Source: Clostridia bacterium (GTDB lineage Bacteria > Bacillota_A > Clostridia > Christensenellales > Aristaeellaceae). From it: a stretch of 64,000 nt of DNA. The notes under the pieces were generated by a model, which worked only from the letters and a program-made list of their open reading frames with translations, ran no database searches and was not told where the DNA came from. Of this stretch, positions 50,902-59,747 are shown one piece after another. Position numbers and translations under genes: made by a program. How positions within the stretch are numbered: position 1 is the stretch's first letter; each line of letters begins with the position of its first letter. The stretch spans positions 102,810 to 166,809 of the forward strand of contig JAFWYA010000076.1 in the NCBI GenBank assembly GCA_017517815.1. The letters are read 5' to 3'.

Positions 50902-51873
50902 ATGAAGAAGTTCGCGAAAGTTCTTGCTCTGGTACTGGCTCTGGTTATGGTTTTCTCCTTTGGCTGCGCATCCGCCAAAACGCTCACCATCGGCATCGCC
51001 CAGTTTGCCGAGCATCCCAGCCTTGACAACTGCCGCGAGGGCTTCATTGCAGGCCTTGCCGAGGCAGGCTACGTGGAGGGCGACAATGTGAAGTTCGTCG
51101 TGCACAACGCACAGGCTGACATGGGCCTGACTCAGCAGATCGCCTACCAGCTGGCGCAGGAGTGCGACATGGTGTGCGCCATCGCCACCCCCATCGCACA
51201 GGCCGCCGTCAACGCCTGCATGGATAACGGCAAGCCCGTCATCTACACCGCCGTCAGCGACTCCGTGGCCGCCATGCTTGCAAATGCCGAGGGCAAGAGC
51301 AAGCTCAACGTCACCGGCTCCTGCGACCTGCTGCCCGTGGAAGCACAGCTCAAGCTCATCCGCTCCTTCATGCCGGATGCAAAGACCATCGGCATTCTCT
51401 ACACCACCAGCGAAACCAACTCCGAAAGCCAGCTCAAGCTCTACGAGTCCCTCGCGCCCCAGTACGGCTTCGAGATCGTGGCCACCGGCATTTCCACCGG
51501 CGCGGACATCCCCCTCGCCGCCGACAGCCTCATCCCCAAGGTCGACTGCCTCACCAACCTCACCGACAATACCGTCGTGAGCTACCTCGCCCTCATCATC
51601 GACAAGGCCAACGCCGCCGGCAAGCCCATTTTCGGCAGCGAGATCGAGCAGGTGAAAAACGGCTGCATCGCCTCCGAAGGCGTGGAATACATCGCCCTTG
51701 GCAAGCAGACCGGCAAAATGGCCGCTGAAGTGCTCGCAGGCGCTTTCGCCGGCGACATTCCCTTCTATGCCAGCGAAGGCGGCGACATGTGCTACAACCC
51801 CGCCGTCGCCGCTCAGCTGGGCATCGCTATCCCCGAAGCCGACCTCGCCCGCGGCATCGACGTAACGAAGTAA
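50902..51873 (+). CDS. trpX: Tryptophan ABC transporter substrate-binding protein
   Basis: 323 residues. A signal peptide (MKKFAKVLALVLALVMVFSFGCASA; the Cys may be lipidated) is followed by an ABC_sub_bind (TrpX) periplasmic-binding fold: TIGIAQFAEHPSLDNCREGFIAGLAEAGY, ATPIAQAAVNAC, TIGILYTTSETNSESQLKLYESLA, DCLTNLTDNTVVSYLALIIDKAN. The upstream T-box with Trp specifier and the downstream TrpY-like permease identify it as the tryptophan-uptake receptor. Start chosen for AAAGGA upstream and the signal peptide. Confidence 0.9.
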   Translation: MKKFAKVLALVLALVMVFSFGCASAKTLTIGIAQFAEHPSLDNCREGFIAGLAEAGYVEGDNVKFVVHNAQADMGLTQQIAYQLAQECDMVCAIATPIAQAAVNACMDNGKPVIYTAVSDSVAAMLANAEGKSKLNVTGSCDLLPVEAQLKLIRSFMPDAKTIGILYTTSETNSESQLKLYESLAPQYGFEIVATGISTGADIPLAADSLIPKVDCLTNLTDNTVVSYLALIIDKANAAGKPIFGSEIEQVKNGCIASEGVEYIALGKQTGKMAAEVLAGAFAGDIPFYASEGGDMCYNPAVAAQLGIAIPEADLARGIDVTK

Positions 51874-52014
51874 GCAGGGGCGCTGCCCCTGCACCCCGCC
51901 AAAGGGATACATCCCTTTGGAAACCCGCCTTTGGGCGCGTAATACGCGCCCAATGATGGGATTCTTAAGGGCGGCAGCCCTTAAGCGGAGGTGCAGGAGG
52001 CGGAGCCTCCTGCA
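51874..52014. repeat. Modular hairpin repeat, class 3 (copy at trpX stop)
   Basis: Starts at the base after the trpX TAA: GCAGGGGC-GCTG-CCCCTGC, ACCCCGCC, AAAGGGATACATCCCTTT, GGGCGCG-TAATA-CGCGCCC, CTTAAGGGC-GGCA-GCCCTTAAG, then GCAGGAGGC-GGA-GCCTCCTGC (51993-52013). The last hairpin abuts the AAGGAGG of trpY, so its CCTCC arm could affect ribosome access. Confidence 0.8.
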
Positions 52015-52025
52015 AGGAGGACACT

Positions 52026-52907
52026 ATGAACGTTCTGATCGGTATTCTGGAAGAGGGACTGATTTATGCGATTCTGGCGCTGGGCGTGCTGATCACGTAC
52101 CGGGTGCTGGATTTTCCGGACCTGACGGTGGATTCGTCGTTTCCGCTGGGTGCTGCGGTGAGCGCGGTTTTGACGGTAAAGGGCATGAATCCGCTGCTGA
52201 CGCTGGTGGTTGCGGCGCTGGCAGGCGGCGTGGCCGGGCTGGTGACGGGCATCATTCATGTGAAGTGCAAAGTGCGCGATCTTTTGAGCGGCATTATTGT
52301 GATGACGGGATTGTATTCCATCAACCTGCGCATCGCAGGCCGTGCGAACCTGCCGTTTTTCAACATGGACACGCTGTTTGACAACCCGTTTGTGGACGGG
52401 TTTCCGGCGGCGCTGCGGCCGTGGAGCAAGGTGATCGTGGTGTTTGTGATCGTGCTGGCGGTGAAGGTGCTGCTGGATCTGTTCATGAACACCAAGGCGG
52501 GCTTTCTGCTGCGCGCGGTGGGCGACAACCGGGCGGTGGTCACCACGCTTGCGTGCGACGACGGGCTGATCAAGATCGAAGGACTGGTGATCGCCAACAT
52601 GCTGGTGGCGCTTTCCGGCGCAGTGATGGCGCAGAAGAACCGCGTGTTTGAAATTTCGATGGGTACGGGCTCGATGGTGTTTGGCCTTGCGGCGGTCATC
52701 ATCGGCGTGAACATCTTCAAAAACCGGCAGAAGGTCAACTCCTCCACGGCTGCCATCGTTGGCAGCATCATCTACAAGGCCTGCGTAGCCATCGCGCTGT
52801 CGCTGGGCCTGATGCCGCAGGATCTGAAGCTGATCACGGCGGTATTGTTCCTGATCATTCTGGTGCTCAGCGGCATGAAGAAAAAGAAGGTGAAGTTCGA
52901 TGCTTGA
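52026..52907 (+). CDS. trpY: Tryptophan ABC transporter permease
   Basis: 293 residues with about eight to nine membrane segments of the BPD_transp_2 type. MNVLIGILEEGLIYAILALGVLITYRVLDFPDLTVDSSFPLGAAV at the start and the cytoplasmic loop ARAVGDN-like FLLRAVGDNRAVVTTLACDDGLIKIEGLVIANMLVALSGA are diagnostic of the TrpY-like permeases paired with ABC_sub_bind proteins. AAGGAGG lies 8 nt before the ATG. It overlaps trpZ by 8 bp. Confidence 0.92.
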   Translation: MNVLIGILEEGLIYAILALGVLITYRVLDFPDLTVDSSFPLGAAVSAVLTVKGMNPLLTLVVAALAGGVAGLVTGIIHVKCKVRDLLSGIIVMTGLYSINLRIAGRANLPFFNMDTLFDNPFVDGFPAALRPWSKVIVVFVIVLAVKVLLDLFMNTKAGFLLRAVGDNRAVVTTLACDDGLIKIEGLVIANMLVALSGAVMAQKNRVFEISMGTGSMVFGLAAVIIGVNIFKNRQKVNSSTAAIVGSIIYKACVAIALSLGLMPQDLKLITAVLFLIILVLSGMKKKKVKFDA

Positions 52908-53672
52908 GCTCAAAAACGTTTCGAAGGTCTATTCCCCCGGCACGGTCAACGAGCACATGCTGTTTCGGCACTTCGACCTGACGGTTCCCGACGGGCAGTT
53001 CATCAGCGTGGTGGGCTCCAACGGTAGCGGCAAGACCAGCATGCTCAACCTCATCTGCGGCTCCATCCCGCTGGATGAAGGTCAGATCATCGTAAACGGG
53101 CAGGATATCACCCGCATGAAGGAGCACAAACGCTACCGCACCATCGGCCGGGTGTATCAGAACCCCGCCATGGGCACCTGCGGAAATATGACGCTGCTTG
53201 AAAACATGGCCATGGCCGACAACAAAACCGCCCCTACAACATCACCCGCGGCGTCGACCGCCGCCGTGCGGATGTGTACCGTGAAATGCTTGCCGAGCTG
53301 GGTCTGGGTCTGGAAGATAAGATGAACGTGCCGGTTGGTTCGCTGTCCGGCGGTCAGCGGCAGGCGGTGGCGCTGCTCATGAGCACGCTGACGCCCATTG
53401 AATTCCTCATTCTGGACGAGCACACTGCGGCGCTGGACCCCAAGACGGCTGAGATCATCATGCAGCTGACGGGCCGCATCGTGGCCGAAAAGAAGCTGAC
53501 CACCCTGATGGTCACCCACAACCTGCGCTACGCACTGGAATACGGCGACCGCCTGCTGATGATGCACGAAGGCAAGATCGTGATGGATCACGCAGGCGAG
53601 GCAAAGCAGGCCCTGAAGCTGGACGACATTCTGGGCAAGTTCAACGAGATCAGCATCGAATGCGGCAATTGA
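52900..53672 (+). pseudogene. trpZ: Tryptophan ABC transporter ATPase, interrupted by a one-base frameshift
   Basis: The two halves of one ABC ATPase lie in different frames. The first (52900 onward) carries Walker A GSNGSGKTS and the Q-loop region GRVYQNPAMGT. The second (through 53672) carries the signature LSGGQRQAVAL, Walker B FLILDEHTAALD and switch TLMVTHN. Reading changes at the A-run 53224-53227: adding one A restores ADNK-NRPYNITRGVDRRRADVYREML. So one base is missing from a homopolymer. Either the ATPase is broken, disabling the T-box-controlled transporter, or this is a sequencing/assembly error. Confidence 0.9.
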
Positions 53673-53790
53673 GCAGGGCTGACGCCCTGCACCCTTTTCC
53701 GCTTCGCGGGATGGGCTGACGATGTTTGTGACTGTGTTCTTTGACCGCCGACGCACATACGGGTGCGTCGGCTCGCTTGGGTGATCGTTT
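53673..53790. repeat. Modular hairpin repeat, class 3 (copy at trpZ stop)
   Basis: Follows the trpZ stop: GCAGGGC-TGAC-GCCCTGC, ACCC, CCGCTTCGCGG, a variable stretch, then the 26-bp hairpin at 53747-53772, which with flanking bases is an exact inverted copy of the one at 22991-23016. The CCAGGGG stem of the other copies is missing here. Confidence 0.85.
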
Positions 53791-53796
53791 TTCTCA

Positions 53797-53828
53797 ACCC
53801 CGCTCCTGTTTCAGGGGGCGGGGTTTTA
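53797..53828 (+). terminator. Terminator of the trpXYZ unit
   Basis: AACCCCGC-TCCTG-TTT-CAGGG-GGCGGGGTTTT, ahead of the radical SAM gene. Confidence 0.8.
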
Positions 53829-53856
53829 TGGTATACTTTTTTCGGGAGGTGATGAT

Positions 53857-54726
53857 ATGCATTTTGTCAGCGCAAAGGGCATTCTGTCGGCGCACAACGG
53901 CATGAACCTGTACCGGGGCTGCACGCACGGCTGCATCTACTGCGACAGCCGCAGCGCATGCTATCACATCGACCATGATTTTGAGGACATTGAGGTCAAG
54001 CGCAACGCGCCCGTTCTTCTGGAGGATGCGCTCAGGCGCAAGCGGAAGCGCTGCATGATCTCCACCGGCGCGATGTGCGACCCCTACATGCACTGCGAGG
54101 AAGAGCTGGGCCTCACGCGCGAATGCATCCGCCTGATCGACCGCTACGGCTTCGGGCTGGCCATCCAGACAAAGTCAGACCGCATATTGCGCGATATGGA
54201 TTTGCTTAAAAGCATCAACCAAAAGTCCAAATGCGTGGTGCAGATGACGCTCACCACCTATGACGAGGCGCTGTGCAGCATTGTTGAGCCGAATGTGTGC
54301 ACCACCCGCAGGCGGTATGAGGTGCTGAAACGCTTTCAGCAGGAGGGCATTCCTACGGTCGTGTGGCTGTGTCCCATCCTGCCGTTTATCAACGACACGG
54401 AAGAAAACCTGCGCGGCATTCTTTCCTATTGTGTGGATGCGGGCGTGAAGGGCATCATGTGCTTTGGCATGGGCGTGACCCTCCGCGAGGGCGACCGGGA
54501 GTATTTCTATCAGGCACTGGACAGGCATTTTCCCGGCGTGAAGCAGAAATACGTCCGCCGGTTCGGACTCAGCTACGAATGTCCCAGCCCCAATGCCGAA
54601 AGGCTGTGGCGCATCTTTGATGAGGAATGCGAAAAGCACGGCATTCTGCATACGCCTGAGGATGTATTTGCCTACCTCAATGAATTTCCGCAAAAAGAAC
54701 TGGGCGAGCAGCTCAGCATGTTCTGA
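53857..54726 (+). CDS. Radical SAM protein (SPL/Rv2578c-like)
   Basis: 289 residues, cytoplasmic. The radical SAM cluster motif is YRGCTHGCIYCDSR (CxxxCxxC) with an upstream NGMNLYRGCTHGC context like the spore-photoproduct-lyase-like group. ISTGAMCDPYMHCEEELGLTRECI and QTKSDRILRDMDLL are further family blocks. The reaction is unknown. GGGAGG precedes the ATG. It is a single gene between trpZ's terminator and frr. Confidence 0.88.
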   Translation: MHFVSAKGILSAHNGMNLYRGCTHGCIYCDSRSACYHIDHDFEDIEVKRNAPVLLEDALRRKRKRCMISTGAMCDPYMHCEEELGLTRECIRLIDRYGFGLAIQTKSDRILRDMDLLKSINQKSKCVVQMTLTTYDEALCSIVEPNVCTTRRRYEVLKRFQQEGIPTVVWLCPILPFINDTEENLRGILSYCVDAGVKGIMCFGMGVTLREGDREYFYQALDRHFPGVKQKYVRRFGLSYECPSPNAERLWRIFDEECEKHGILHTPEDVFAYLNEFPQKELGEQLSMF

Positions 54727-54744
54727 CGGATCTGTGTTCGCATC

Positions 54745-54773
54745 TTGTTTTTTCTGTGGAAATGCGGTAAAAT
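54745..54773 (+). promoter_or_regulatory. frr promoter
   Basis: TTGTTT (54745-54750), 17-bp spacer, TAAAAT (54768-54773). Confidence 0.6.
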
Positions 54774-54821
54774 TGTTGCAACCGCAATTTTGATTTTTAT
54801 TCCGTAAGGGAGGATACGATT

Positions 54822-55379
54822 ATGTACCGACAGGTTATTGAAACCGCCACCGACAAAATGAGGAAGACCACCAGCGTCTATCAGGATGAGCTTCGATCCA
54901 TCCGTGCCGGCCGCGCCAATCCCCAGCTGCTGGAGCGCATCACCGTGGATTACTATGGCGTGCAGACTCCCCTGACCCAGATGGGCAACATCACCGCGCC
55001 CGAACCCCGCATGCTGGTCATCAACCTCTGGGACCAGAAGTCCATTCCGCTGGTGGAAAAGGCCATTTTGAAGAGCGATCTGGGCCTGAACCCCTCCAAC
55101 GACGGCAAGCTGATCCGTCTGGTGATTCCGGAGCTGAACGAAGAGCGCCGCAAGGAGCTGACCAAGCTGGTTCGCAAGAGCGCTGAGGAAGCCAAGGTCG
55201 CCATCCGTTCCATCCGCCGCGACGCCATGGAGCAGTTCAAGAAGCTGGAGAAGGACTCCAAGATCACCGAGGACGACCGCACCAAGGCTGAAAAGAAGAT
55301 GCAGGACAAGACCGACGAGGCCATCAAGGGCATCGACGCTCTGTGCGCTGAGAAGGAAAAGGAAATCATGGCTGTGTAA
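54822..55379 (+). CDS. frr: Ribosome recycling factor
   Basis: 185 residues, the exact usual length. Splits post-termination ribosomes with EF-G. Motifs: MRKTTSVYQDELRSIRAGRANPQLLERITVDYYGVQTPLTQMG, NPSNDGKLIRLVIPELNEERRKELTKLV, and the C-terminal coiled-coil helix. pyrH, which normally precedes frr, is not here; frr heads the uppS-cdsA-dxr-rseP run, as in many bacteria. Strong codon bias fits high expression. Confidence 0.98.
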   Translation: MYRQVIETATDKMRKTTSVYQDELRSIRAGRANPQLLERITVDYYGVQTPLTQMGNITAPEPRMLVINLWDQKSIPLVEKAILKSDLGLNPSNDGKLIRLVIPELNEERRKELTKLVRKSAEEAKVAIRSIRRDAMEQFKKLEKDSKITEDDRTKAEKKMQDKTDEAIKGIDALCAEKEKEIMAV

Positions 55380-55383
55380 GGGT

Positions 55384-55541
55384 ACGTCGAAAAAACTCGC
55401 TTCGCGATTTTTTCCGCCGAAAGCTTAAGAAATGTTTCCGCGCCTGCGCGGAAACTCCCCGCCCTCCCGGCGGAGCCGGGAGATACGAATGCAATCGGAG
55501 GGCCTGCGGGCCCTCCGATACCTCCCGAGGGAGAAACATAT
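55384..55541. repeat. Modular hairpin repeat, class 1 (copy 2)
   Basis: Same order as 10755-10913: GTCGAAAAAA-CTCGC-TTC-GCGAT-TTTTTCCGC; GCTTAAGAAATGTTTCCGCGC-GCGCGGAAAC; CTCCCGGC-GGA-GCCGGGAG with GATACGAAT; GGAGGGCC-tgcg-GGCCCTCC (55497-55516); then CCTCCC. Stem changes relative to copy 1 are paired. It lies between frr and the small ORF before uppS. Confidence 0.85.
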
Positions 55542-55547
55542 AAACAG

Positions 55548-55820
55548 ATGCAAGCTACCTTTGAACACCTTTTGGGCCTGCCTGCCACTGCGGCGATCGC
55601 CATCCTTGCCTCCTACGGCATTACGAACGTAGAGGTGGTTGCAACCGCAGCCCCGCAGCGCAAAAACCCTTCCCCGGAGGACGCACTGCGCTCGGACGAG
55701 GGCGAACGGTCCGGCTATGCCTCCACGCGCGTGGTGGAGGTCAAGGACGATGGGCGCAGGCTCATCGTTTCACGTTTTTTGACGGGCGATCCGCGCGATC
55801 GCGAAAGGAGCGCCAAATGA
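55548..55820 (+). CDS. Small protein of unknown function upstream of uppS
   Basis: 90 residues. A short hydrophobic N-terminal part (LLGLPATAAIAILASYGITNVEVVATAAP) could be one membrane segment or a buried helix; the rest is charged and soluble (RRLIVSRFLTGDPRDRER). No family recognised. The start codon ATG at 55548 has only a distant GAGGGAG. Its stop overlaps the uppS start (ATGA), which supports it as a translated member of the operon. Confidence 0.65.
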   Translation: MQATFEHLLGLPATAAIAILASYGITNVEVVATAAPQRKNPSPEDALRSDEGERSGYASTRVVEVKDDGRRLIVSRFLTGDPRDRERSAK

Positions 55821-56557
55821 GCACCCCCACCCTGTATGCGCCCATTGATCTGGAGCGGCTGCCCAAGCATGTGGGCATCATCATGGACGGCAACGGCCGC
55901 TGGGCCAAGCAGAACAAGCTGAAGGTGGCCATGGGCCACCGCGCCGGCACGGAAGCTCTGCGCGAGATCATCCGCAACTCCAGTGACATCGGCATTCAGG
56001 CGCTGTCGCTGTACGCCTTCTCCACCGAAAACTGGAACCGTTCCCAGACTGAGGTGGAGGCTCTCATGCAGCTCATTCTCGACTTTTTTCATTCCGAGAT
56101 TGACGAGCTGGATGAAAAAAATGTGCGCATCACCATTCTGGGCGACAAGTCCGCTTTGCCTGAAAAACAGCGCGAGGCGCTTATTCAGGCGGAGGAGCGC
56201 ACGGGCAAAAACACCGGCCTCAAGCTCAACATCGCCATCAACTATGGCGGCCGCGCCGAGCTGGTGCGCGCTGCGCAGCTGCTTGCACAGGATGTGAAGG
56301 CAGGCGTGCTTTCCCCCGAAGCGTTTACCGAGGAGCTGTTTGCCGACAGGCTCTACACCGCCGGTATGCCCGATGTGGACCTGATGATCCGCACCAGCGG
56401 CGAAATGCGGCTGTCCAACTTTATGCTGTGGCAGTGCTCCTATGCCGAGTTTGTGTTCCCCACGGTGCTCTGGCCTGATTTTGACCTGCGCCAGTATCAC
56501 CAGTGTATCGCGGAGTTCCAGGGCCGCAAGCGCCGCTTTGGCAAACGCGAGGAATAA
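55817..56557 (+). CDS. uppS: Undecaprenyl diphosphate synthase
   Basis: 246 residues. A cis-prenyltransferase extending FPP to C55-PP, the wall-glycan carrier. Motifs: HVGIIMDGNGRWAKQ (catalytic Asp), GHRAGTEALREI, LYAFSTENWNRS, LNIAINYGGRAELV, DLMIRTSGEMRLSNFMLWQCSYAEFVF. It starts the uppS-cdsA-dxr-rseP order and overlaps the small upstream ORF by 4 bp. Confidence 0.98.
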   Translation: MSTPTLYAPIDLERLPKHVGIIMDGNGRWAKQNKLKVAMGHRAGTEALREIIRNSSDIGIQALSLYAFSTENWNRSQTEVEALMQLILDFFHSEIDELDEKNVRITILGDKSALPEKQREALIQAEERTGKNTGLKLNIAINYGGRAELVRAAQLLAQDVKAGVLSPEAFTEELFADRLYTAGMPDVDLMIRTSGEMRLSNFMLWQCSYAEFVFPTVLWPDFDLRQYHQCIAEFQGRKRRFGKREE

Positions 56558-56572
56558 AAGGAGACCCCTCTC

Positions 56573-57415
56573 ATGAGCGAAGAAACCAACAAAAAGAAGC
56601 AGTCCAGAATGCAGCGAGTCATCACCGGCACGGTGCTGGCGGCCGGGCTGATCGTCGTTTTGGCGCTGGGCAAGTGGGTGACGGCGCTGGCGATCGTCGC
56701 GGCGCTGTGCCTTGCGGTGTATGAGGAGTTTGGCGCTTTCAGGGCCGGCGGCTACCGCCCGGTCATGTGGCCCAGCTACGCTGCGCTGGCGGTGAGCGTG
56801 CCGCTGATGCTGATGCATTCGGCGGTGTCGGTCGCGCCGGTGATGATGGTATTTTCCATCGCCATTCTGTTTTGCGTGATGCGCCGCGAAAAGCCGGAAC
56901 TGCTGGATGCGCTGATCAGTGCAACGCCGCTGATCACGCTGGTGCTGCCAGGTATGTGCGCCATCGGCCTGCTGGACAGCGAGCCCCGCAGCCTGCAGCT
57001 GTACCTGCTTTTGATGATGTTTGCCGTGCCCATTCTGGGCGACACCTTTGCCTATGTGGTGGGCAGCAATGTGGGCGGGCCGAAGCTTTGCCCCCTCATC
57101 AGCCCCAACAAAACCATCTCCGGCGCCATCGGCGGCCTGCTTGGCAGCGTGCTGGGCGCGGTGGTCGTGGGCCGCATGTTCCACATCTTTGTGCCTGCCG
57201 TTACCTTCCCGCCCATGTGGGCTGAACTGGTGGTGGGTCTGGTGGGCGGCGCGGCAGCGCAGATGGGCGACCTGTTCGCCAGCATGATCAAGCGCCACTG
57301 CAAAATCAAGGACTTCGGCCACCTGTTCCCCGGTCACGGCGGCATGCTCGACCGGCTGGACAGCATCATTTTCACTGCCATCATCATATACTGCTTCCGC
57401 GCTTTCCTGCTGTAA
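56573..57415 (+). CDS. cdsA: Phosphatidate cytidylyltransferase
   Basis: 280 residues with seven to eight membrane segments. Makes CDP-diacylglycerol. The C-terminal signature KRHCKIKDFGHLFPGHGGMLDRLDSIIF matches the CDS family pattern SxxKRxxxxKDxxxxxPGHGGxxDRxD, and GDTFAYVVGSNVGGPKLCPLISPNKTISG is the other conserved block. It follows uppS by 15 bp with an RBS. Confidence 0.97.
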   Translation: MSEETNKKKQSRMQRVITGTVLAAGLIVVLALGKWVTALAIVAALCLAVYEEFGAFRAGGYRPVMWPSYAALAVSVPLMLMHSAVSVAPVMMVFSIAILFCVMRREKPELLDALISATPLITLVLPGMCAIGLLDSEPRSLQLYLLLMMFAVPILGDTFAYVVGSNVGGPKLCPLISPNKTISGAIGGLLGSVLGAVVVGRMFHIFVPAVTFPPMWAELVVGLVGGAAAQMGDLFASMIKRHCKIKDFGHLFPGHGGMLDRLDSIIFTAIIIYCFRAFLL

Positions 57416-57499
57416 AGCCGCGGGTGAATTACACAAGCCGTGCCGGGGAGAGCGCTTTTCAGCCGCGCCCCGGCACGTTTGACGAAAAGGAGAATGCAT

Positions 57500-58660
57500 A
57501 TGAACAAGCGCCGTCTGGCCATCCTTGGTTCTACAGGAAGCATCGGCACGCAGGCCTGCCAGGTCGCGCAGCTGCACCAGGACCGTTTTGAAGTGGTCGC
57601 GCTCACGGCCTATGCCAGCCGCGACAAGCTGTTTGAGCAGGTGCGCACCTTCCGCCCGAAGCTGGCGGGTCTGGTGAAGCCCATCTCCATGGATGAGATC
57701 CCTGAGGATCTGCGCTTTTGCGAGTGGGTGTTCGGCCCTGAGGCGCTCACCCTTGCCGCACAGTGCGACTGCGACGACGTGCTGGTGAGCGTTGTGGGCA
57801 TGGTGGGCCTTTCGAGCGTGCTGACAGCCCTCAGGCATCACAAGCGCGTGCTGCTGGCCAACAAGGAGGCGCTTGTGGCCGGCGGTCATCTGGTGATGGA
57901 GGCCGCTGCCCGCGAGGGTGAAAATTATCTGCTGCCGGTGGACAGCGAGCACAGCGCCATCTTCCAGTGCCTGCAGGGCGCGGCTGGCAACCCTGTCAGC
58001 CATATTGCGCTCACCTGCTCCGGCGGGCCCTTCCGCACCTGGGAAAAGGACGCCATCCGCGCCGCCACGCGCGCGCAGGCGCTCAAGCACCCCAACTGGG
58101 TGATGGGCCAGAAGATCACCATCGACTCGGCCACGCTGTTCAACAAGGCGCTGGAGATGATCGAGGCGAAGTGGCTGTTTAACGTCGCGCCTGAGCAGAT
58201 CGACGTGATCGTGCATCCGCAAAGCGTGATCCATTCCGGTGTGGAGTTTGCCGACGGCGCGCTGATCGCCCAGCTGGGCACGCCCGACATGCGTCTGCCC
58301 ATCCTTTACGCCATGACCTACCCCGAGCGCCTGCCCACCGGCGGCGAGCGGTTGGACCTGTTCAAACTGCAGGGGCTCACCTTCGAGCGCCCGGACGAGG
58401 AGCGCTTCCCCTCCATCCGCCTGAGCCGTGAATGCATGCTTGCAGGCGGCGCGGCGGGCTGCGTGCTCAACGCCGCCAACGAGGTGGCCGTGGGCAAACT
58501 GTTACAATGCGGCGAACAGGAAATGATGAATGTGGGACGAATTTTTGACACTGTGGAGGAAACGCTGCAGCGCGTGGACCATCTGAAGGCGGATACGCTG
58601 GAGGATGTGCTGGAAGCCGACCGCCGTGCGCGCGAGGTGGCTGCGTCCCTGCTGAACTGA
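57500..58660 (+). CDS. dxr: 1-deoxy-D-xylulose 5-phosphate reductoisomerase
   Basis: 386 residues. Second step of the MEP isoprenoid pathway, giving MEP. NADPH motif LAILGSTGSIGTQA, LLANKEALVAGG, the metal/substrate block VDSEHSAIFQCLQG, CSGGPFRTW, NWVMGQKITIDSATLFNKALEMIEAKWLF, VHPQSVIHSGVEFADGA. The ATG at 57500 has AAGGAG 7 nt upstream; an in-frame upstream start adds 20 residues without an RBS. It is followed by rseP. Confidence 0.98.
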   Translation: MNKRRLAILGSTGSIGTQACQVAQLHQDRFEVVALTAYASRDKLFEQVRTFRPKLAGLVKPISMDEIPEDLRFCEWVFGPEALTLAAQCDCDDVLVSVVGMVGLSSVLTALRHHKRVLLANKEALVAGGHLVMEAAAREGENYLLPVDSEHSAIFQCLQGAAGNPVSHIALTCSGGPFRTWEKDAIRAATRAQALKHPNWVMGQKITIDSATLFNKALEMIEAKWLFNVAPEQIDVIVHPQSVIHSGVEFADGALIAQLGTPDMRLPILYAMTYPERLPTGGERLDLFKLQGLTFERPDEERFPSIRLSRECMLAGGAAGCVLNAANEVAVGKLLQCGEQEMMNVGRIFDTVEETLQRVDHLKADTLEDVLEADRRAREVAASLLN

Positions 58661-58682
58661 CATCCTCCGGAAAGGAAAGGGT

Positions 58683-59747
58683 ATGACCATTTTATATGTA
58701 CTGCTGGCGCTGGTGCTGCTGGGCGTGCTCATCACCGTGCATGAATTCGGCCACTTTGCAGCCTCGCGCCTGTGCGGCATCCCGGTAAAGGAATTCTCCA
58801 TCGGCTTTGGCCCCAAGCTTTTGCAGTGGAAGAGCAAAAAGCACGAAACCCTGTTCTCCCTGCGTCCCATTCCGCTGGGCGGCTACTGCATGTTCTACGG
58901 CGATACCGACGACGACCCTGAAGGCAAAATGAAGGACGACCCGCGCAACTACAACAATGCGCCCGTGTGGAAGCGCATGATTTCAGTTTTCGCGGGCCCG
59001 GCCATGAACTTTGTGCTGGCGTTTGTGGTGGCCGTGGTCATGATGACTGCCTACGGCGTGACCATCGCCACGCCCTATGTGGCCGGTGTGGACGAGGGCA
59101 AGCCCGCCGCCGAAGCGGGCCTGCTGCCCGGCGACCAGTTTGTGACCGTGCGCGGGCAGGACATGACCAACGCCGCTGTGCAGGACGTGAGCAATGCCAT
59201 CGGTGACATCTCGCAGGGCGAGGCGGTCGATCTGACCGTGCTGCGCGACGGCGAGGAAATGAGCTTCACCATTCAGCCCCGGTATAATGAGACCGAGGGC
59301 CGATATATGATCGGCATCACCATTCAGCAGGGCTACGCCGACCTGCCCGGCGGCATGGTGATCCCGGCGGCGTGGAACATCTGCAAAGAGGCGTCCACGG
59401 TGATCCTGAACTCCCTGGGCAAGCTCATCACCACCGGCGAAGGCCTTGACCAGACCGCCGGCCCCGTGGGCGTGGTGCAGATGGTGGCCGAGCAGACCAA
59501 ACAGGGCGGGCTGGAAATTTACCTGTACCTGACGGTGATCATTTCCATCAACCTGGGGCTGATGAACCTGCTGCCCATCCCGGGTCTGGACGGCAGCCGC
59601 CTCATCTTCATGCTGGTGGAGGCCGTGCGCAGAAAGCCTGTCGATCAGAAGATCGAAGCCGTCATTCACCTGTGCGGCTATGCGCTTTTGTTCGGTTTGA
59701 TGATTTATTTTACCTTTAAGGACGTTTTGCGCATTTTTCAGGGTTGA
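58683..59747 (+). CDS. rseP: Site-2 metalloprotease RseP
   Basis: 354 residues with four membrane segments. Intramembrane zinc protease: HExxH as TVHEFGHFAASRL in the first segment, one PDZ domain (about 115-200: VDEGKPAAEAGLLPGDQFVTV), and the LDG motif NLLPIPGLDGSRLIFMLVE. In B. subtilis the homologue RasP cleaves anti-sigma RsiW and FtsL. It is the last gene of the uppS run. The -35 box of the metK promoter overlaps its stop codon. Confidence 0.96.
   Translation: MTILYVLLALVLLGVLITVHEFGHFAASRLCGIPVKEFSIGFGPKLLQWKSKKHETLFSLRPIPLGGYCMFYGDTDDDPEGKMKDDPRNYNNAPVWKRMISVFAGPAMNFVLAFVVAVVMMTAYGVTIATPYVAGVDEGKPAAEAGLLPGDQFVTVRGQDMTNAAVQDVSNAIGDISQGEAVDLTVLRDGEEMSFTIQPRYNETEGRYMIGITIQQGYADLPGGMVIPAAWNICKEASTVILNSLGKLITTGEGLDQTAGPVGVVQMVAEQTKQGGLEIYLYLTVIISINLGLMNLLPIPGLDGSRLIFMLVEAVRRKPVDQKIEAVIHLCGYALLFGLMIYFTFKDVLRIFQG

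Noticed and set aside
51874..52014. CRISPR array
   Set aside because: Repeated hairpins are of different sequences, without equal repeats and spacers, and there are no cas genes.
53224..53227. Programmed frameshift in trpZ
   Set aside because: No slippery heptamer: re-pairing of the Asn/Lys or Lys/Thr codons after a -1 slip is poor, and no downstream stimulator is evident. A simple one-base deletion or read error is more likely.
55715..58234. 839-residue antisense open frame over uppS-cdsA-dxr
   Set aside because: Covers three essential genes with full motifs on the plus strand; His/Gln/Arg-rich composition is typical of antisense shadows.
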